From positions 496,001 to 560,000 of the forward strand of contig NZ_FXYD01000002.1 of assembly GCF_900185015.1 (NCBI RefSeq): a DNA stretch of 64,000 nucleotides, read 5' to 3'. Position numbers and translations under genes: made by a program. Below the pieces are notes generated by a model, which saw only the letters and a list, made by a program, of their open reading frames with translations, was not told the DNA's origin and ran no database searches. Below are positions 9,113 to 18,047 of the stretch, one piece after another; the first letter of the stretch is position 1, and every line of letters begins with the position of its first letter. Source of the DNA: Octadecabacter ascidiaceicola. GTDB lineage: Bacteria; Pseudomonadota; Alphaproteobacteria; Rhodobacterales; Rhodobacteraceae.

Positions 9113-10699
9113 ATGACATTGAATCTCTCCATGCCCGGGCAGGAAGAACTGAAACCACGCATCACCGTATTTGGTGTAGGCGGCGCAGGCGGTAACGCAG
9201 TAAACAACATGATCGAGCAAGAGCTTGAAGGTGTTGAGTTTGTTGTTGCCAACACAGACGCGCAGGCGCTTCAGCAGTCCCGCTCGGATGCGAAAATTCA
9301 GATGGGTGTCAAAGTAACCGAAGGTTTGGGTGCAGGTGCTCGTGCAACCGTTGGTGCCGCTGCCGCAGAAGAATCAATTGAACAGATCGTTGACCACCTT
9401 GCTGGCGCACACATGTGCTTCATCACAGCGGGTATGGGCGGTGGCACCGGTACAGGTGCTGCACCGATCATCGCACAGGCTGCCCGTGAACTTGGCGTTC
9501 TGACTGTTGGTGTTGTTACCAAGCCGTTCCAGTTTGAGGGCGGCAAGCGTATGAACCAAGCGGATGCAGGCATCGAAGCCTTGCAAAAGGTTGTCGACAC
9601 GCTGATCATCATTCCAAACCAGAACCTCTTCCGTCTGGCGAATGAAAACACAACCTTCACCGAAGCGTTCTCCCTTGCGGATGACGTGCTTTATCAAGGT
9701 GTTAAGGGTGTTACTGATCTTATGGTTCGCCCTGGTCTTATCAACCTCGACTTTGCTGATGTTCGCGCCGTAATGGACGAAATGGGCAAGGCGATGATGG
9801 GCACAGGCGAGGCCGACGGTCAGGACCGTGCGGTTCAGGCGGCAGAAAAAGCCATCGCGAACCCACTGCTGGACGAGATTTCCTTGGAAGGCGCACGCGG
9901 CGTTCTGATCAACATCACAGGCGGCTACGACCTGACGTTGTTCGAACTCGACGAAGCAGCCAACAAGATCCGCGAAAAGGTCGACCCAGAAGCAAACATC
10001 ATCGTCGGGTCCACGCTGGACACTGGCATGGAAGGCAAGATGCGTGTGTCCGTTGTGGCAACTGGCATCGACGCTGTTGCGAAAACGTCCGACATTCCGG
10101 TTCCACGTCGCCCAATGGCAGCACCTTTGACACAGCAAGTTACAGCTGAAGTGAAAGCAGAAGAAGCGGCACCGGCGCCGGCTGAGGCACCTGCTGCTGT
10201 TGCTGAAGTTGCTACAGAAACGGCTCCTGAACCAACGTTGTTTGATGAAACAGCTGCCGCTGCACCGGCACCAGCGCCAACATTTGACGCACCTGCAGCC
10301 GCTGCTGCAGCCGAAGCTGATCTGCCACCGGCCGCTTACCAGCCGCGCCCAGAGCCAGAAATCGAAGCGCCAACTAACGCATTCGTTGCGCCGCAGCGCC
10401 CTGCAGTTGGCACACCAAGCCAGGAAACGCTTAATCGTCTTCGCACCGCAGCGACCCGCAGCGCACCAGCCGCAGCACCCGTCGCAGAGCCGATGGAAAC
10501 AGAAGAGGCCGCAAAGCCGCGGATGGGCGGGTTGAACAGCCTGATCAGCCGCATGACTGGTCATAACGAAAGCCAAGCCGCCGAGCGCCCGCAGCCACCT
10601 GTTGCGACCCTGCGCGAAGAGGCTGCACCAGCGTCTGAAGCTGATGCAGACCAAGAACGTATCGAAATTCCAGCGTTCCTGCGTCGCCAAGCGAACTAA
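9113..10699 (+). CDS. ftsZ: FtsZ, tubulin-like division GTPase
   Basis: FtsZ polymerises into the Z-ring at midcell. The 528-residue protein has [13 protein letters not shown] at residues 21-33, the tubulin signature GGGTGTG near residues 109-115 and the T7 loop region [11 protein letters not shown]. The GTPase core ends near residue 320. A long Ala/Pro/Glu-rich linker of about 170 residues follows. The conserved C-terminal peptide is [12 protein letters not shown], the FtsA-binding tail. The long linker is usual in alphaproteobacteria. An intrinsic terminator lies 34 bases downstream, so ftsZ closes a transcription unit. Confidence 0.98.
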   Translation: MTLNLSMPGQEELKPRITVFGVGGAGGNAVNNMIEQELEGVEFVVANTDAQALQQSRSDAKIQMGVKVTEGLGAGARATVGAAAAEESIEQIVDHLAGAHMCFITAGMGGGTGTGAAPIIAQAARELGVLTVGVVTKPFQFEGGKRMNQADAGIEALQKVVDTLIIIPNQNLFRLANENTTFTEAFSLADDVLYQGVKGVTDLMVRPGLINLDFADVRAVMDEMGKAMMGTGEADGQDRAVQAAEKAIANPLLDEISLEGARGVLINITGGYDLTLFELDEAANKIREKVDPEANIIVGSTLDTGMEGKMRVSVVATGIDAVAKTSDIPVPRRPMAAPLTQQVTAEVKAEEAAPAPAEAPAAVAEVATETAPEPTLFDETAAAAPAPAPTFDAPAAAAAAEADLPPAAYQPRPEPEIEAPTNAFVAPQRPAVGTPSQETLNRLRTAATRSAPAAAPVAEPMETEEAAKPRMGGLNSLISRMTGHNESQAAERPQPPVATLREEAAPASEADADQERIEIPAFLRRQAN

Positions 10700-10733
10700 A
10701 ATGCTGTGACGTAAGGTCACGATTTAAGAAGAA

Positions 10734-10758
10734 GGGCTGCCAGCTGGTGGCCCTTTTT
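10734..10758 (+). terminator. Intrinsic terminator after ftsZ
   Basis: GGGCTGCCA (10734-10742) pairs with TGGTGGCCC (10745-10753), including two G-U pairs, and is followed at once by TTTTT. A smaller hairpin, GTGAC-GTAAG-GTCAC at 10706-10720, lies between the ftsZ stop and this stem. Position and shape fit a Rho-independent terminator separating ftsZ from lpxC. Confidence 0.85.
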
Positions 10759-10908
10759 ATTTGCATATCAGGCGCTTGCCGCGCCGCAGCACGCACAACG
10801 GCAGTTTTTAGCCACTTTGTAACAGGGATGTTTCAGTCCGTTGCAAAGAGTGTGTTGAGAGACGGCCCCCCACCTCTTAAGTCTTTTTCAACAAAGAAGG
10901 CTTTAATC

Positions 10909-11829
10909 GTGCAAACGACTCTCGACACAACAGTGGCATTTGAAGGCAAGGGGCTCCACCTCGGGCAGCCTGTGTCTATTGTTGTTCGTCCTGCACCCGC
11001 AGATCATGGAATCATCTTTCGCCGTATGGACGTTGATGCATCCAAAGCCGATGTTCCGGCCCTCTGGCACCGCGTCATCGTTTCTCCGCTGAACACGCGG
11101 ATCGAAAACGCGGCAGGGACGTCTGTTTCCACGATTGAACATATCATGGCGGCACTTGCCGGATGTGGTTTGCACAACGCACTGATCGAAGTAACCGGCC
11201 CTGAAGTGCCAATTCTTGATGGGTCGGCGGCGCAATTCGTCGAAGGGTTTTTGCACGCTGGGGTTCGCCGCTTGAACGCGCCCTTGCGCGTGCTCGAAGT
11301 ACTGAAACCAGTTTCGGTTACGGTCGGCGATGCGACCGCACGCCTTGACCCTGCTGATACTTTGCACATCCGCTTTGAAATCGACTTCGCCGATCGCGCG
11401 ATTGGACATCAAGAAAAGACACTGAACATGTCTAACGGTGCCTTTGTGCGTGAGTTAAGCAACAGCCGCACGTTCTGCCGTTCGTCCGATGTGGATGCGA
11501 TGCGCGCCCAAGGTCTCGCCCTTGGTGGCACATTGGAAAACGCAGTTGTGGTTGATGATGCTGAGGTTCTCAGCCCCGGTGGTCTGCGCCACAAAGACGA
11601 GGCTGTTCGTCATAAGATGTTGGATGCATTGGGTGATTTGTATACCGCAGGCGCCCCAATTTTGGGCCGATACACCGGATCAAAGGCTGGCCATGCGGTC
11701 ACGAACGCCTTGCTGTGTGCATTGTTTAATGACCCCGAGGCTTGGGCATGGCGAGACGCTGATGTGGCAACTGCCGCTCGTTTGCCGGGTGTTGGCATTC
11801 GTTGGGCTGACGTTCCTGCTGTCGCTTAA
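10909..11829 (+). CDS. lpxC: LpxC, UDP-3-O-acyl-N-acetylglucosamine deacetylase
   Basis: LpxC is the zinc-dependent committed step of lipid A synthesis. The 306-residue protein contains the zinc ligands in STIEHIMAAL (about residue 76), RHKMLDALGDLY (His and Asp, about residue 235) and the catalytic His segment GSKAGHAVTNAL. The open frame continues upstream to 10747, but the family normally begins with a QTTL-like strand. GTG 10909 gives exactly that start and has AAAGAAGG eight bases before it. The gene follows the ftsZ terminator, so it needs its own promoter in 10759-10908. Confidence 0.95.
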   Translation: MQTTLDTTVAFEGKGLHLGQPVSIVVRPAPADHGIIFRRMDVDASKADVPALWHRVIVSPLNTRIENAAGTSVSTIEHIMAALAGCGLHNALIEVTGPEVPILDGSAAQFVEGFLHAGVRRLNAPLRVLEVLKPVSVTVGDATARLDPADTLHIRFEIDFADRAIGHQEKTLNMSNGAFVRELSNSRTFCRSSDVDAMRAQGLALGGTLENAVVVDDAEVLSPGGLRHKDEAVRHKMLDALGDLYTAGAPILGRYTGSKAGHAVTNALLCALFNDPEAWAWRDADVATAARLPGVGIRWADVPAVA

Positions 11830-11954
11830 ATTACCTTCAATTATCAATCGACAACGCGTGCGTGCAAAAGGCATTTTGCACCCCATATTTATGTGCTAGA
11901 CCACTTCCAATGAGAACAGATGTTCGGACAATAAACGTGAGCGGGGGCGCCTCA

Positions 11955-12809
11955 ATGTCAGGCCGCAGCAGCATTTTTAAACTTCGTAAAGGTCTGGTAA
12001 CAGGCGTGTTTGTGCTCGGGCTGATGGCTGGGTGTGGAGCGCTTGATACCCGTGCACCTGGCGCTTTGGAAGCATATTCCGCACAAGAGATCTTTGAACG
12101 CGGTGAGTTCGAACTCGAACGCGGGCAGGGCGATGACGCTGCCTTCTACTTCGGTGAAATTGAGCGCCTATACCCTTATTCCGAATGGGCCAAACGCGCG
12201 TTGATCATGCAGGCGTTTTCATATCACCGTGATAAGGACTACCCGAATTCACGTGCAGCGGCACAACGCTACATCGACTTTTATCCCGCCGATTCTGACG
12301 CAGCCTACGCTCAGTATTTGTTGGCGCTATCTTACTACGACCAGATTGACGAAGTTGGCCGAGATCAAGGTCTTACGTTCCAAGCGCTGCAGGCATTGCG
12401 CGTTGTGATTGAGCGCTACCCTGAGAGCGAATATGCACGTTCTTCGGTCCTGAAATTTGACCTAGCCTTTGACCATCTCGCCGCTAAAGAGATGGAAATC
12501 GGCCGCTACTATTTGAAACGCGACCATTTCGCAGCGTCCATTAACCGTTTCCGCATTGTTGTCGAAGACTTCCAAACAACGTCCCACACACCCGAAGCCT
12601 TACACCGTTTGGTTGAGGCGTATTTGTCGCTCGGCCTCGTCGAAGAAGCCCAGACCGCTGGCGCGATCCTTGGCTATAACTACCAGTCGACCGAGTGGTA
12701 TGAAGACAGCTTTGCGTTGTTGACGGGGCAGGGGCTTGAGCCGAAATCCATCGGGGACAACTGGTTGTCGGCCATCTATCGTCAGATGGTACGCGGCGAA
12801 TGGCTCTAG
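11955..12809 (+). CDS. bamD: BamD, outer-membrane assembly lipoprotein
   Basis: BamD is an essential lipoprotein of the BAM complex, which folds beta-barrel proteins into the outer membrane. The 284-residue precursor starts at ATG 11955 and has a basic n-region, a hydrophobic stretch and the lipobox LMAGC near residue 27. TPR-like helical repeats follow (for example YPYSEWAKRALIMQAFSY, then YPADSDAAYAQYLLALSYYD). Length matches BamD/ComL. GTG 11937 is an alternative in-frame start. recN begins eight bases after the stop, which fits the bamD-recN pairing common in alphaproteobacteria. Confidence 0.93.
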   Translation: MSGRSSIFKLRKGLVTGVFVLGLMAGCGALDTRAPGALEAYSAQEIFERGEFELERGQGDDAAFYFGEIERLYPYSEWAKRALIMQAFSYHRDKDYPNSRAAAQRYIDFYPADSDAAYAQYLLALSYYDQIDEVGRDQGLTFQALQALRVVIERYPESEYARSSVLKFDLAFDHLAAKEMEIGRYYLKRDHFAASINRFRIVVEDFQTTSHTPEALHRLVEAYLSLGLVEEAQTAGAILGYNYQSTEWYEDSFALLTGQGLEPKSIGDNWLSAIYRQMVRGEWL

Positions 12810-12817
12810 GCTAAGGC

Positions 12818-14467
12818 ATGCTCCGCAGCCTTGATATTCGTGACATGCTAATCATTGACCGGCTGGAGCTTGCGTTCCAACCGGGGTTGAATGTGCTGAC
12901 TGGAGAAACTGGGGCGGGCAAGTCTATCTTACTGGATTCATTGGGCTTTGTTCTTGGTTGGCGCGGCCGCGCCGAGCTTGTGCGCCAAGGGGCCGATCAG
13001 GGTGAGGTCATTGCCGAGTTCGATCTCACCGAAAGCCACGCCGCATGGGACGTGCTGCGCGAGGCGGGGTTTACCTACGATGACACCCTGATTTTACGCC
13101 GCATTAACAGCCGTGACGGGCGCAAAACGGCGTGGATCAATGATCGCCGTGTCAGTGGGGAAATTTTACGATCGGTGTCTGAAACGCTCGTTGAATTGCA
13201 CGGTCAACACGATGATCGTGGCTTGCTGAACCCGCGAGGGCATCGTGTTCTTCTAGATGATTTCGGTGGGTTGGATTCAAAGTTAACGAAAGTTCGTAGC
13301 GCTTGGAGAACCTTGGTTGCGGCGAAGAAAGAACTGTCTGAAGCGCAGGCGCGCGTCGCTGAATTGCAGGCTGAGGAAGAGTTCCTACGCCATGCAGTGG
13401 CCGAGCTGGACGGGCTAGCCCCAACAGCTGGAGAGGACGCAGAACTTGACCAGCAGCGCCGCAAAATGCAGGCCGCTGAAAAGATCGGCGTCGATATTTC
13501 TAAAGCACAACAAGCACTTGGCCTGAACGGGGCAGAGGGAATGCTTGGCGATGCGATGCGTTGGCTGAGCGATTCAGCCGACCAAGCAGATGGCACACTG
13601 GAAGGTCCACTTGCCGCACTAGAACGCGCCATGGCTGAGCTAAGCGAAGCGCAGGGGGGTGTGGAAACTTGCATTGATGCGCTGGCGTTTAATCCATTTG
13701 AGCTGGAACAGGTCGAGGAACGTTTATTCGCGATCCGTGGTCTGGCCCGCAAACACAACATTCTGGCAGATGAGCTTGCGCCGTTTGCCGACGGTTTGCG
13801 CGAACGCTTGAACGCTTTGAATAGAGGTGCATCTGACCTTGCCGATCTGAATGCCGCATTGGGCATCGCACAGGCAAGTTACGACAAAGCCACAAGCGAA
13901 TTGACGGAGTCTCGACGTAAATGGGCGGCCAAGCTCGACAAGGCTATGGCGAGCGAGCTGGCACCATTGAAAATGGAACGCGCTGTTTTCGTTACAGAAA
14001 TCACGGAAGCAGAAGCTGGCCCAGAAGGGGTGGATACCGTTGCATTTACCGTTGCGACCAATCCCGGTGCGCCAGCCGGTCCGATCGGAAAGATCGCCTC
14101 AGGTGGGGAATTGAGCCGTTTCCTACTTGCCCTGAAGGTCTGCCTGACGGGCGCTGAATCTGGCCTCACTTTGATTTTTGACGAGATTGACCGCGGCGTT
14201 GGCGGTGCGACGGCAGATGCTGTTGGGCGACGTTTGTCCCAGCTGGCAGGGCAGGGCCAAGTGTTGGTCGTAACGCACAGCCCACAAGTCGCGGCCCTTG
14301 GGGATCATCACTGGCGCGTTGAAAAACGCCAGACTAAGGACGCGACGTTGTCGACAGTTGTTGGTTTGATGGATGATGAACGCATTGACGAAATCGCGCG
14401 TATGCTCAGCGGTGATCGTATAACTGAAGAAGCCCGTGCTGCTGCAAAGGCATTGCTTCCTGAGTGA
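12818..14467 (+). CDS. recN: RecN, DNA double-strand break repair ATPase
   Basis: RecN is an SMC-like protein acting early in double-strand break repair. The 549-residue sequence has a Walker A motif GETGAGKSILLDSLGF near residue 29, a long central coiled-coil region rich in Ala/Glu/Leu (about residues 155-370), an ABC signature segment ASGGELSRFLLAL near residue 428 and a Walker B LTLIFDEIDRGVGG near residue 450. Length is typical. It closes the dcw-linked plus-strand block. I did not find a clear SOS box in the eight-base gap before it, so it probably shares the bamD promoter. Confidence 0.95.
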   Translation: MLRSLDIRDMLIIDRLELAFQPGLNVLTGETGAGKSILLDSLGFVLGWRGRAELVRQGADQGEVIAEFDLTESHAAWDVLREAGFTYDDTLILRRINSRDGRKTAWINDRRVSGEILRSVSETLVELHGQHDDRGLLNPRGHRVLLDDFGGLDSKLTKVRSAWRTLVAAKKELSEAQARVAELQAEEEFLRHAVAELDGLAPTAGEDAELDQQRRKMQAAEKIGVDISKAQQALGLNGAEGMLGDAMRWLSDSADQADGTLEGPLAALERAMAELSEAQGGVETCIDALAFNPFELEQVEERLFAIRGLARKHNILADELAPFADGLRERLNALNRGASDLADLNAALGIAQASYDKATSELTESRRKWAAKLDKAMASELAPLKMERAVFVTEITEAEAGPEGVDTVAFTVATNPGAPAGPIGKIASGGELSRFLLALKVCLTGAESGLTLIFDEIDRGVGGATADAVGRRLSQLAGQGQVLVVTHSPQVAALGDHHWRVEKRQTKDATLSTVVGLMDDERIDEIARMLSGDRITEEARAAAKALLPE

Positions 14468-14772
14468 TCAGGTTCAAGTTGCGTTTGTTCAACAATTCCG
14501 GTGGTTTTGTGGGAGAAATTGCTGATTTTTGTTGCGAAATGACAAGCCAAGCCGGATAGTGTTTAACGCTGAAATACCCACGTCATTGCCACCACCCGAC
14601 CAAAACTTGCGCCGATTGCTCGGCTCTCTGAAAAGCCCGATCCACGATCAATTCGCATCACGGGATCTAAAAGAAATTCTGTGACCCGAAGGCCAAAATT
14701 CAAATGTACCACTCTAATGAGACTTAAATTAACCTTTTGGTCAATTAACCGCTTACCCCATTTAGGGTAAAA
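14468..14772. other. Convergent intergenic region recN / LuxR gene, no gene seen
   Basis: No supported gene in 305 bases between two converging transcription units. The right end holds a perfect inverted repeat, TTACCC-CATTTA-GGGTAA at 14753-14770, two bases beyond the stop of the LuxR-hydrolase gene. There is also a direct repeat of AATTAACC (14727-14734 and 14743-14750). Neither is followed by a clear T-run, so any terminator function is uncertain. Confidence 0.5.
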
Positions 14773-16545
14773 TTACGTTTTGATCAGAAATTGCTGTAAT
14801 CGTTCAAGAACTTGCGGCCATTTTACGAAGAACAGCAACTGTCCTGCGTCGGGAAACACATCAAATGTGATCCATGGGTAATCGCGACGAAACTCTGCAA
14901 GCGTTTCAGCCGGAACCTGCGGGTCCTGCAACCCATTCATCAAGATCACGGGGACTTTACCTTTCAGTGCCAGAACTGAATCCGTCCAATCGGTCGTTTC
15001 ATGGGCGATGACTTCGCGAGAGAATGAATCGTGGGCGCTATGATCATCAGAAAGGCAAACTTCAGAACCTACGACGAGTGCTTCAAACACGTCTTGGTTC
15101 GCAAAGGTCGCAGTGTCGGCTTCCGATTTTCCATAAACCGCCTGAAGAAAGCCGCGTTTCCCAAGCCGCTTCGCCAAAGCAAAACCCGCTTTAACCATAA
15201 ATGGCAAAAGGTGAGGGGTATAGCGCGCTCCAGCGAGGATGAAGCGGTGCCACTTATCCATCCGGTCGTATTGTTCAGCACGGGTCAGTGGAAGAACACC
15301 TGCGCAAGCCACAAGTGCAGAGATACGGCCTTCGTGTAATTGATTGAATTGACATGCAATATGCGTATCTCCGCCAAGGGTAAGCATAGGCGCGGCCTCA
15401 ACATCCAGATGGTTCATCAGTGCCGCAAGATCATCGCACAATTGCGGCACATAGGGCGTGCGCTTGGGGATCGGGTCGGATTTTCCGTATCCGGCTCGAA
15501 CAGGTACAATCACCTTTATACCGAGCCGTGCCGCTTCCACTTCGGCTTTCGCCGGCCAGCGTACTAAGCCGTAGTCGAGCGGAGAGTAGATCAGTGGCGT
15601 TCCATAAGGGTCGCCCAGAATGAGGTAATCCATCCGCCGCCCGTCTTCTAAGGTAAACGTCTGGAACGGGCGGGGGGGGAGCGTGTCATACCCTTGGGAA
15701 ACAGATTTGGTTTTTTCTGAAACTTGGGTCGTGAACTGTGCAATTTCCATCGTCGAAAGCGTCAGGCGAACAAGCTCTGTTTGGCTGCGGGTTTCAGTCT
15801 TGGCCATGATGGACTTGAGCTGGGCACGGATCGTATCAACGCTGCGACCGCGAATATCGGCGGCTTGTTGAAGTGTATTGCCCTCGGTCAGGGCACGAAC
15901 GACTTGGGATTCCGCAGGGGTAAGATCGAAGGCTGCACGCAGCATTTCGGAAAAACCGTCGGGCCAATGGATATCTGATGACAGGATCAAAACGAACGGG
16001 GCGTTGTCTGGCGTGTGAATGACACGCAAATGGAACACCACGAGACGATCGCTGTCCGCGGTATGGCCACGAAGCACCACGGGTTCATTTTGCGCACTGT
16101 TCAACATACGGGCGATGTGATGCGCGAGTTCTTCGGTGTCGCCATCGCCAAGTCGGACATCCTGCAAGCGGCTTCCGCTTTTGACGTGCAACAATTGGCT
16201 GGCACCGGCATTTGCTGCAGTGATTGTAAGGCTTTGATCCACGGCAAAGGCGGCGGAATGGTCAATCTGGTCGATGATGGATTGCGGCCCTTTGCCAACT
16301 TCGTCGCGCAGAACACGGTCCAAAACCTGATCCGCGCGTTCAACGTGGCCAACCAGTTGGTCCAGCCCAATGACAGAAGGTTGCGCGTGATGGGCTGCTA
16401 AGCGTTCAGGCCCGATCATCGCTTCCCAGTGGTCGAGCAGCGCTTCGTAGCGGGACGGATCGACGGCGACTTCGTAAAGTCGGTCGATCATTTCGTTTGT
16501 GTTCGCGACACCTTGCGAAGCCGCTGGTTTGTCATCTGTACCCAT
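14773..16545 (-). CDS. LuxR-family regulator fused to a degenerate alpha/beta-hydrolase domain
   Basis: The 590-residue protein has three parts. Residues about 1-195 are an N-terminal region with a PAS-like sensor segment. Residues about 205-265 are a LuxR-type helix-turn-helix (LTPAESQVVRALTEGNTLQQAA then SVDTIRAQLKSIMAKT). Residues about 295-590 are an alpha/beta-hydrolase fold. In the hydrolase the nucleophile elbow reads LGGDTHIA: Asp 393 stands where Ser is expected. The catalytic His position reads AGQLLFF: Gln 569 for His. The acid-loop GLQDPQVP is kept. The domain therefore probably binds a ligand rather than hydrolysing it. The ATG at 16545 has GAGAGGGAAG before it. The target genes are unknown; the FAD dehydrogenase gene at 16594 lies just upstream in the same direction. 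Confidence 0.85.
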   Translation of the reverse strand: MGTDDKPAASQGVANTNEMIDRLYEVAVDPSRYEALLDHWEAMIGPERLAAHHAQPSVIGLDQLVGHVERADQVLDRVLRDEVGKGPQSIIDQIDHSAAFAVDQSLTITAANAGASQLLHVKSGSRLQDVRLGDGDTEELAHHIARMLNSAQNEPVVLRGHTADSDRLVVFHLRVIHTPDNAPFVLILSSDIHWPDGFSEMLRAAFDLTPAESQVVRALTEGNTLQQAADIRGRSVDTIRAQLKSIMAKTETRSQTELVRLTLSTMEIAQFTTQVSEKTKSVSQGYDTLPPRPFQTFTLEDGRRMDYLILGDPYGTPLIYSPLDYGLVRWPAKAEVEAARLGIKVIVPVRAGYGKSDPIPKRTPYVPQLCDDLAALMNHLDVEAAPMLTLGGDTHIACQFNQLHEGRISALVACAGVLPLTRAEQYDRMDKWHRFILAGARYTPHLLPFMVKAGFALAKRLGKRGFLQAVYGKSEADTATFANQDVFEALVVGSEVCLSDDHSAHDSFSREVIAHETTDWTDSVLALKGKVPVILMNGLQDPQVPAETLAEFRRDYPWITFDVFPDAGQLLFFVKWPQVLERLQQFLIKT

Positions 16546-16593
16546 CTTCCCTCTCAGGTTGAAAGAGTAGCAGAAGTTTACCCTTGCGTCACC

Positions 16594-17970
16594 TTATCCG
16601 TTCAAACGTACAACTTTTCCAGGGTTGAGAATGTTGTCCGGGTCCAGTGCTCGTTTGATTTGAGCCATAACATCCCAACCCACGCCATGTTCTGCGGCCA
16701 TATAGGGAAGCTTTCCCATGCCGACACCATGCTCGCCAGTAATTGTGCCGCCAAGTGCGATGGCGCGTTCGGCCATGCGGGTCGATAATTCCTGCGCGCG
16801 CCGTTTCTCATCCGCGTTGGATGGGTCAATCAGCAGGATCGCATGAAAGTTTCCGTCACCGACATGGCCCAAGATCGGGGCAGGGATCATTGATGCGTCT
16901 ATGTCAGCTTGGGTTTCAGCGACAGCCTGCGCGAGTTTGGACATAGGAACGCAAACGTCCGTTACGATCGCAGTCGCTCCTTTTCGGGATGCTAGAATGG
17001 CCCAATACGCGTGGTGACGCATTTGCCAAAGCCGGTTTCGGTCTTCTGGTTTGGTCGCCCATTCAAAGGCCGAACCGCCAAACTCGGCGGCGATCTCACC
17101 AAACCGTTCCGCTTGCTCCGCGACACCCTGATCCGAGCCATGAAATTCCACCATGAGGTGCGGAGACACGGGAATGCTAGCCTTGGAATAGGCGTTCACG
17201 GCTGCAACGCTGGCGGCATCTAGGAATTCGATGCGGGCCATTGGGATACCCATCGCGATGGTCGCTGTGACCGCGTCAACGGCTGCGTCTATTGTGTCGA
17301 ATGCACAGGTGGCAGCGGCGGTGGCTTCGGGTTGGCCTTGCAGTTTTAGGGTAAGCTCGGTGATGAGGCCCAATGTCCCTTCAGAACCCACCATCAACGC
17401 AGTCAAATCATACCCTGCGCTGGATTTGCGTGCACCTGACCCTGTTCGTACGATACGCCCGTCTGCCAGCACGACTTCCAGCGCCATGACATTGTCGCGC
17501 ATGGTGCCGTAGCGCACGGCCGTTGTGCCACTCGCACGGGTGGAGGCCATACCGCCAAGCGACGCATTTGCGCCCGGATCGACTGGGAAGAACAGGCCTG
17601 TCGCACGCAGATCTTCGTTGAGGGCCTCGCGCGTGATACCGGGTTGAACCCGCACGGTCATGTCAGACGCGTTGACCTCAAGCACTTGTGCCATGTCACG
17701 AAAATCCATCGCAATGCCGCCTTGGATCGCAAGTGTATGCGCTTCCAAAGACGTGCCTGCGCCGTAGCCAACCACCGGACAATGGTGCCCAGAACAGATC
17801 GTCATGATCTGCGAAACCTCATCCGTTGAAGCCGGATAAGCCACTGCATCAGGCGCGATTGCATCAAAGTGAGACTCTGATTGGCCGTGTGCATCCAAAT
17901 CGGGCTTGGACAGCGACAGCCTATCGCCTAACACTGTGGAAAGCGCACGAATGGCGGCGTCGATGGACAT
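16594..17970 (-). CDS. FAD-linked D-lactate dehydrogenase (cytochrome) family oxidase
   Basis: A 458-residue flavoprotein of the PCMH/VAO family that oxidises D-2-hydroxyacids and passes electrons to the respiratory chain. Visible motifs are the FAD loop VVGYGAGTSLEAH near residue 65, PGANASLGGMASTRASG near residue 130, VGSEGTLGLI near residue 190, GHVGDGNFHAILL and the C-terminal GEHGVGMGK then DPDNILNPGK. The GHVGDGNFH pattern and single-chain length favour D-lactate dehydrogenase over the multi-subunit GlcD. I chose ATG 17970, which has AAGGAG six bases upstream, over ATG 17985. The exact substrate cannot be read from sequence. Confidence 0.88.
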   Translation of the reverse strand: MSIDAAIRALSTVLGDRLSLSKPDLDAHGQSESHFDAIAPDAVAYPASTDEVSQIMTICSGHHCPVVGYGAGTSLEAHTLAIQGGIAMDFRDMAQVLEVNASDMTVRVQPGITREALNEDLRATGLFFPVDPGANASLGGMASTRASGTTAVRYGTMRDNVMALEVVLADGRIVRTGSGARKSSAGYDLTALMVGSEGTLGLITELTLKLQGQPEATAAATCAFDTIDAAVDAVTATIAMGIPMARIEFLDAASVAAVNAYSKASIPVSPHLMVEFHGSDQGVAEQAERFGEIAAEFGGSAFEWATKPEDRNRLWQMRHHAYWAILASRKGATAIVTDVCVPMSKLAQAVAETQADIDASMIPAPILGHVGDGNFHAILLIDPSNADEKRRAQELSTRMAERAIALGGTITGEHGVGMGKLPYMAAEHGVGWDVMAQIKRALDPDNILNPGKVVRLNG

Positions 17971-18047
17971 GGAATTCTCCTTCATTGGCTTGGCTGAAGA
18001 CTACGTGGTTCCTTTGTTGGGGGCCAGACGTGTAGCAGGGGAAAGAT

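Noticed and set aside
9374-10720. Long open frame on the minus strand opposite ftsZ
   Set aside because: It is Cys/Arg/Phe-rich with no domain, as expected for the shadow of a codon-biased gene. FtsZ on the plus strand explains the region.
10747-10908. Longer LpxC frame beginning at the ftsZ terminator
   Set aside because: It overlaps the terminator stem, and the extra 54 residues are not LpxC-like. GTG 10909 gives the normal family start.
11862-11954. Longer BamD start inside the region upstream of ATG 11955
   Set aside because: It would put extra charged residues before the signal peptide. The lipobox needs a start near 11955 (or 11937).
14468-14772. Hidden small gene or sRNA between recN and the LuxR gene
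   Set aside because: No start/stop pair with a ribosome site, and no promoter plus terminator pair strong enough to support an sRNA.
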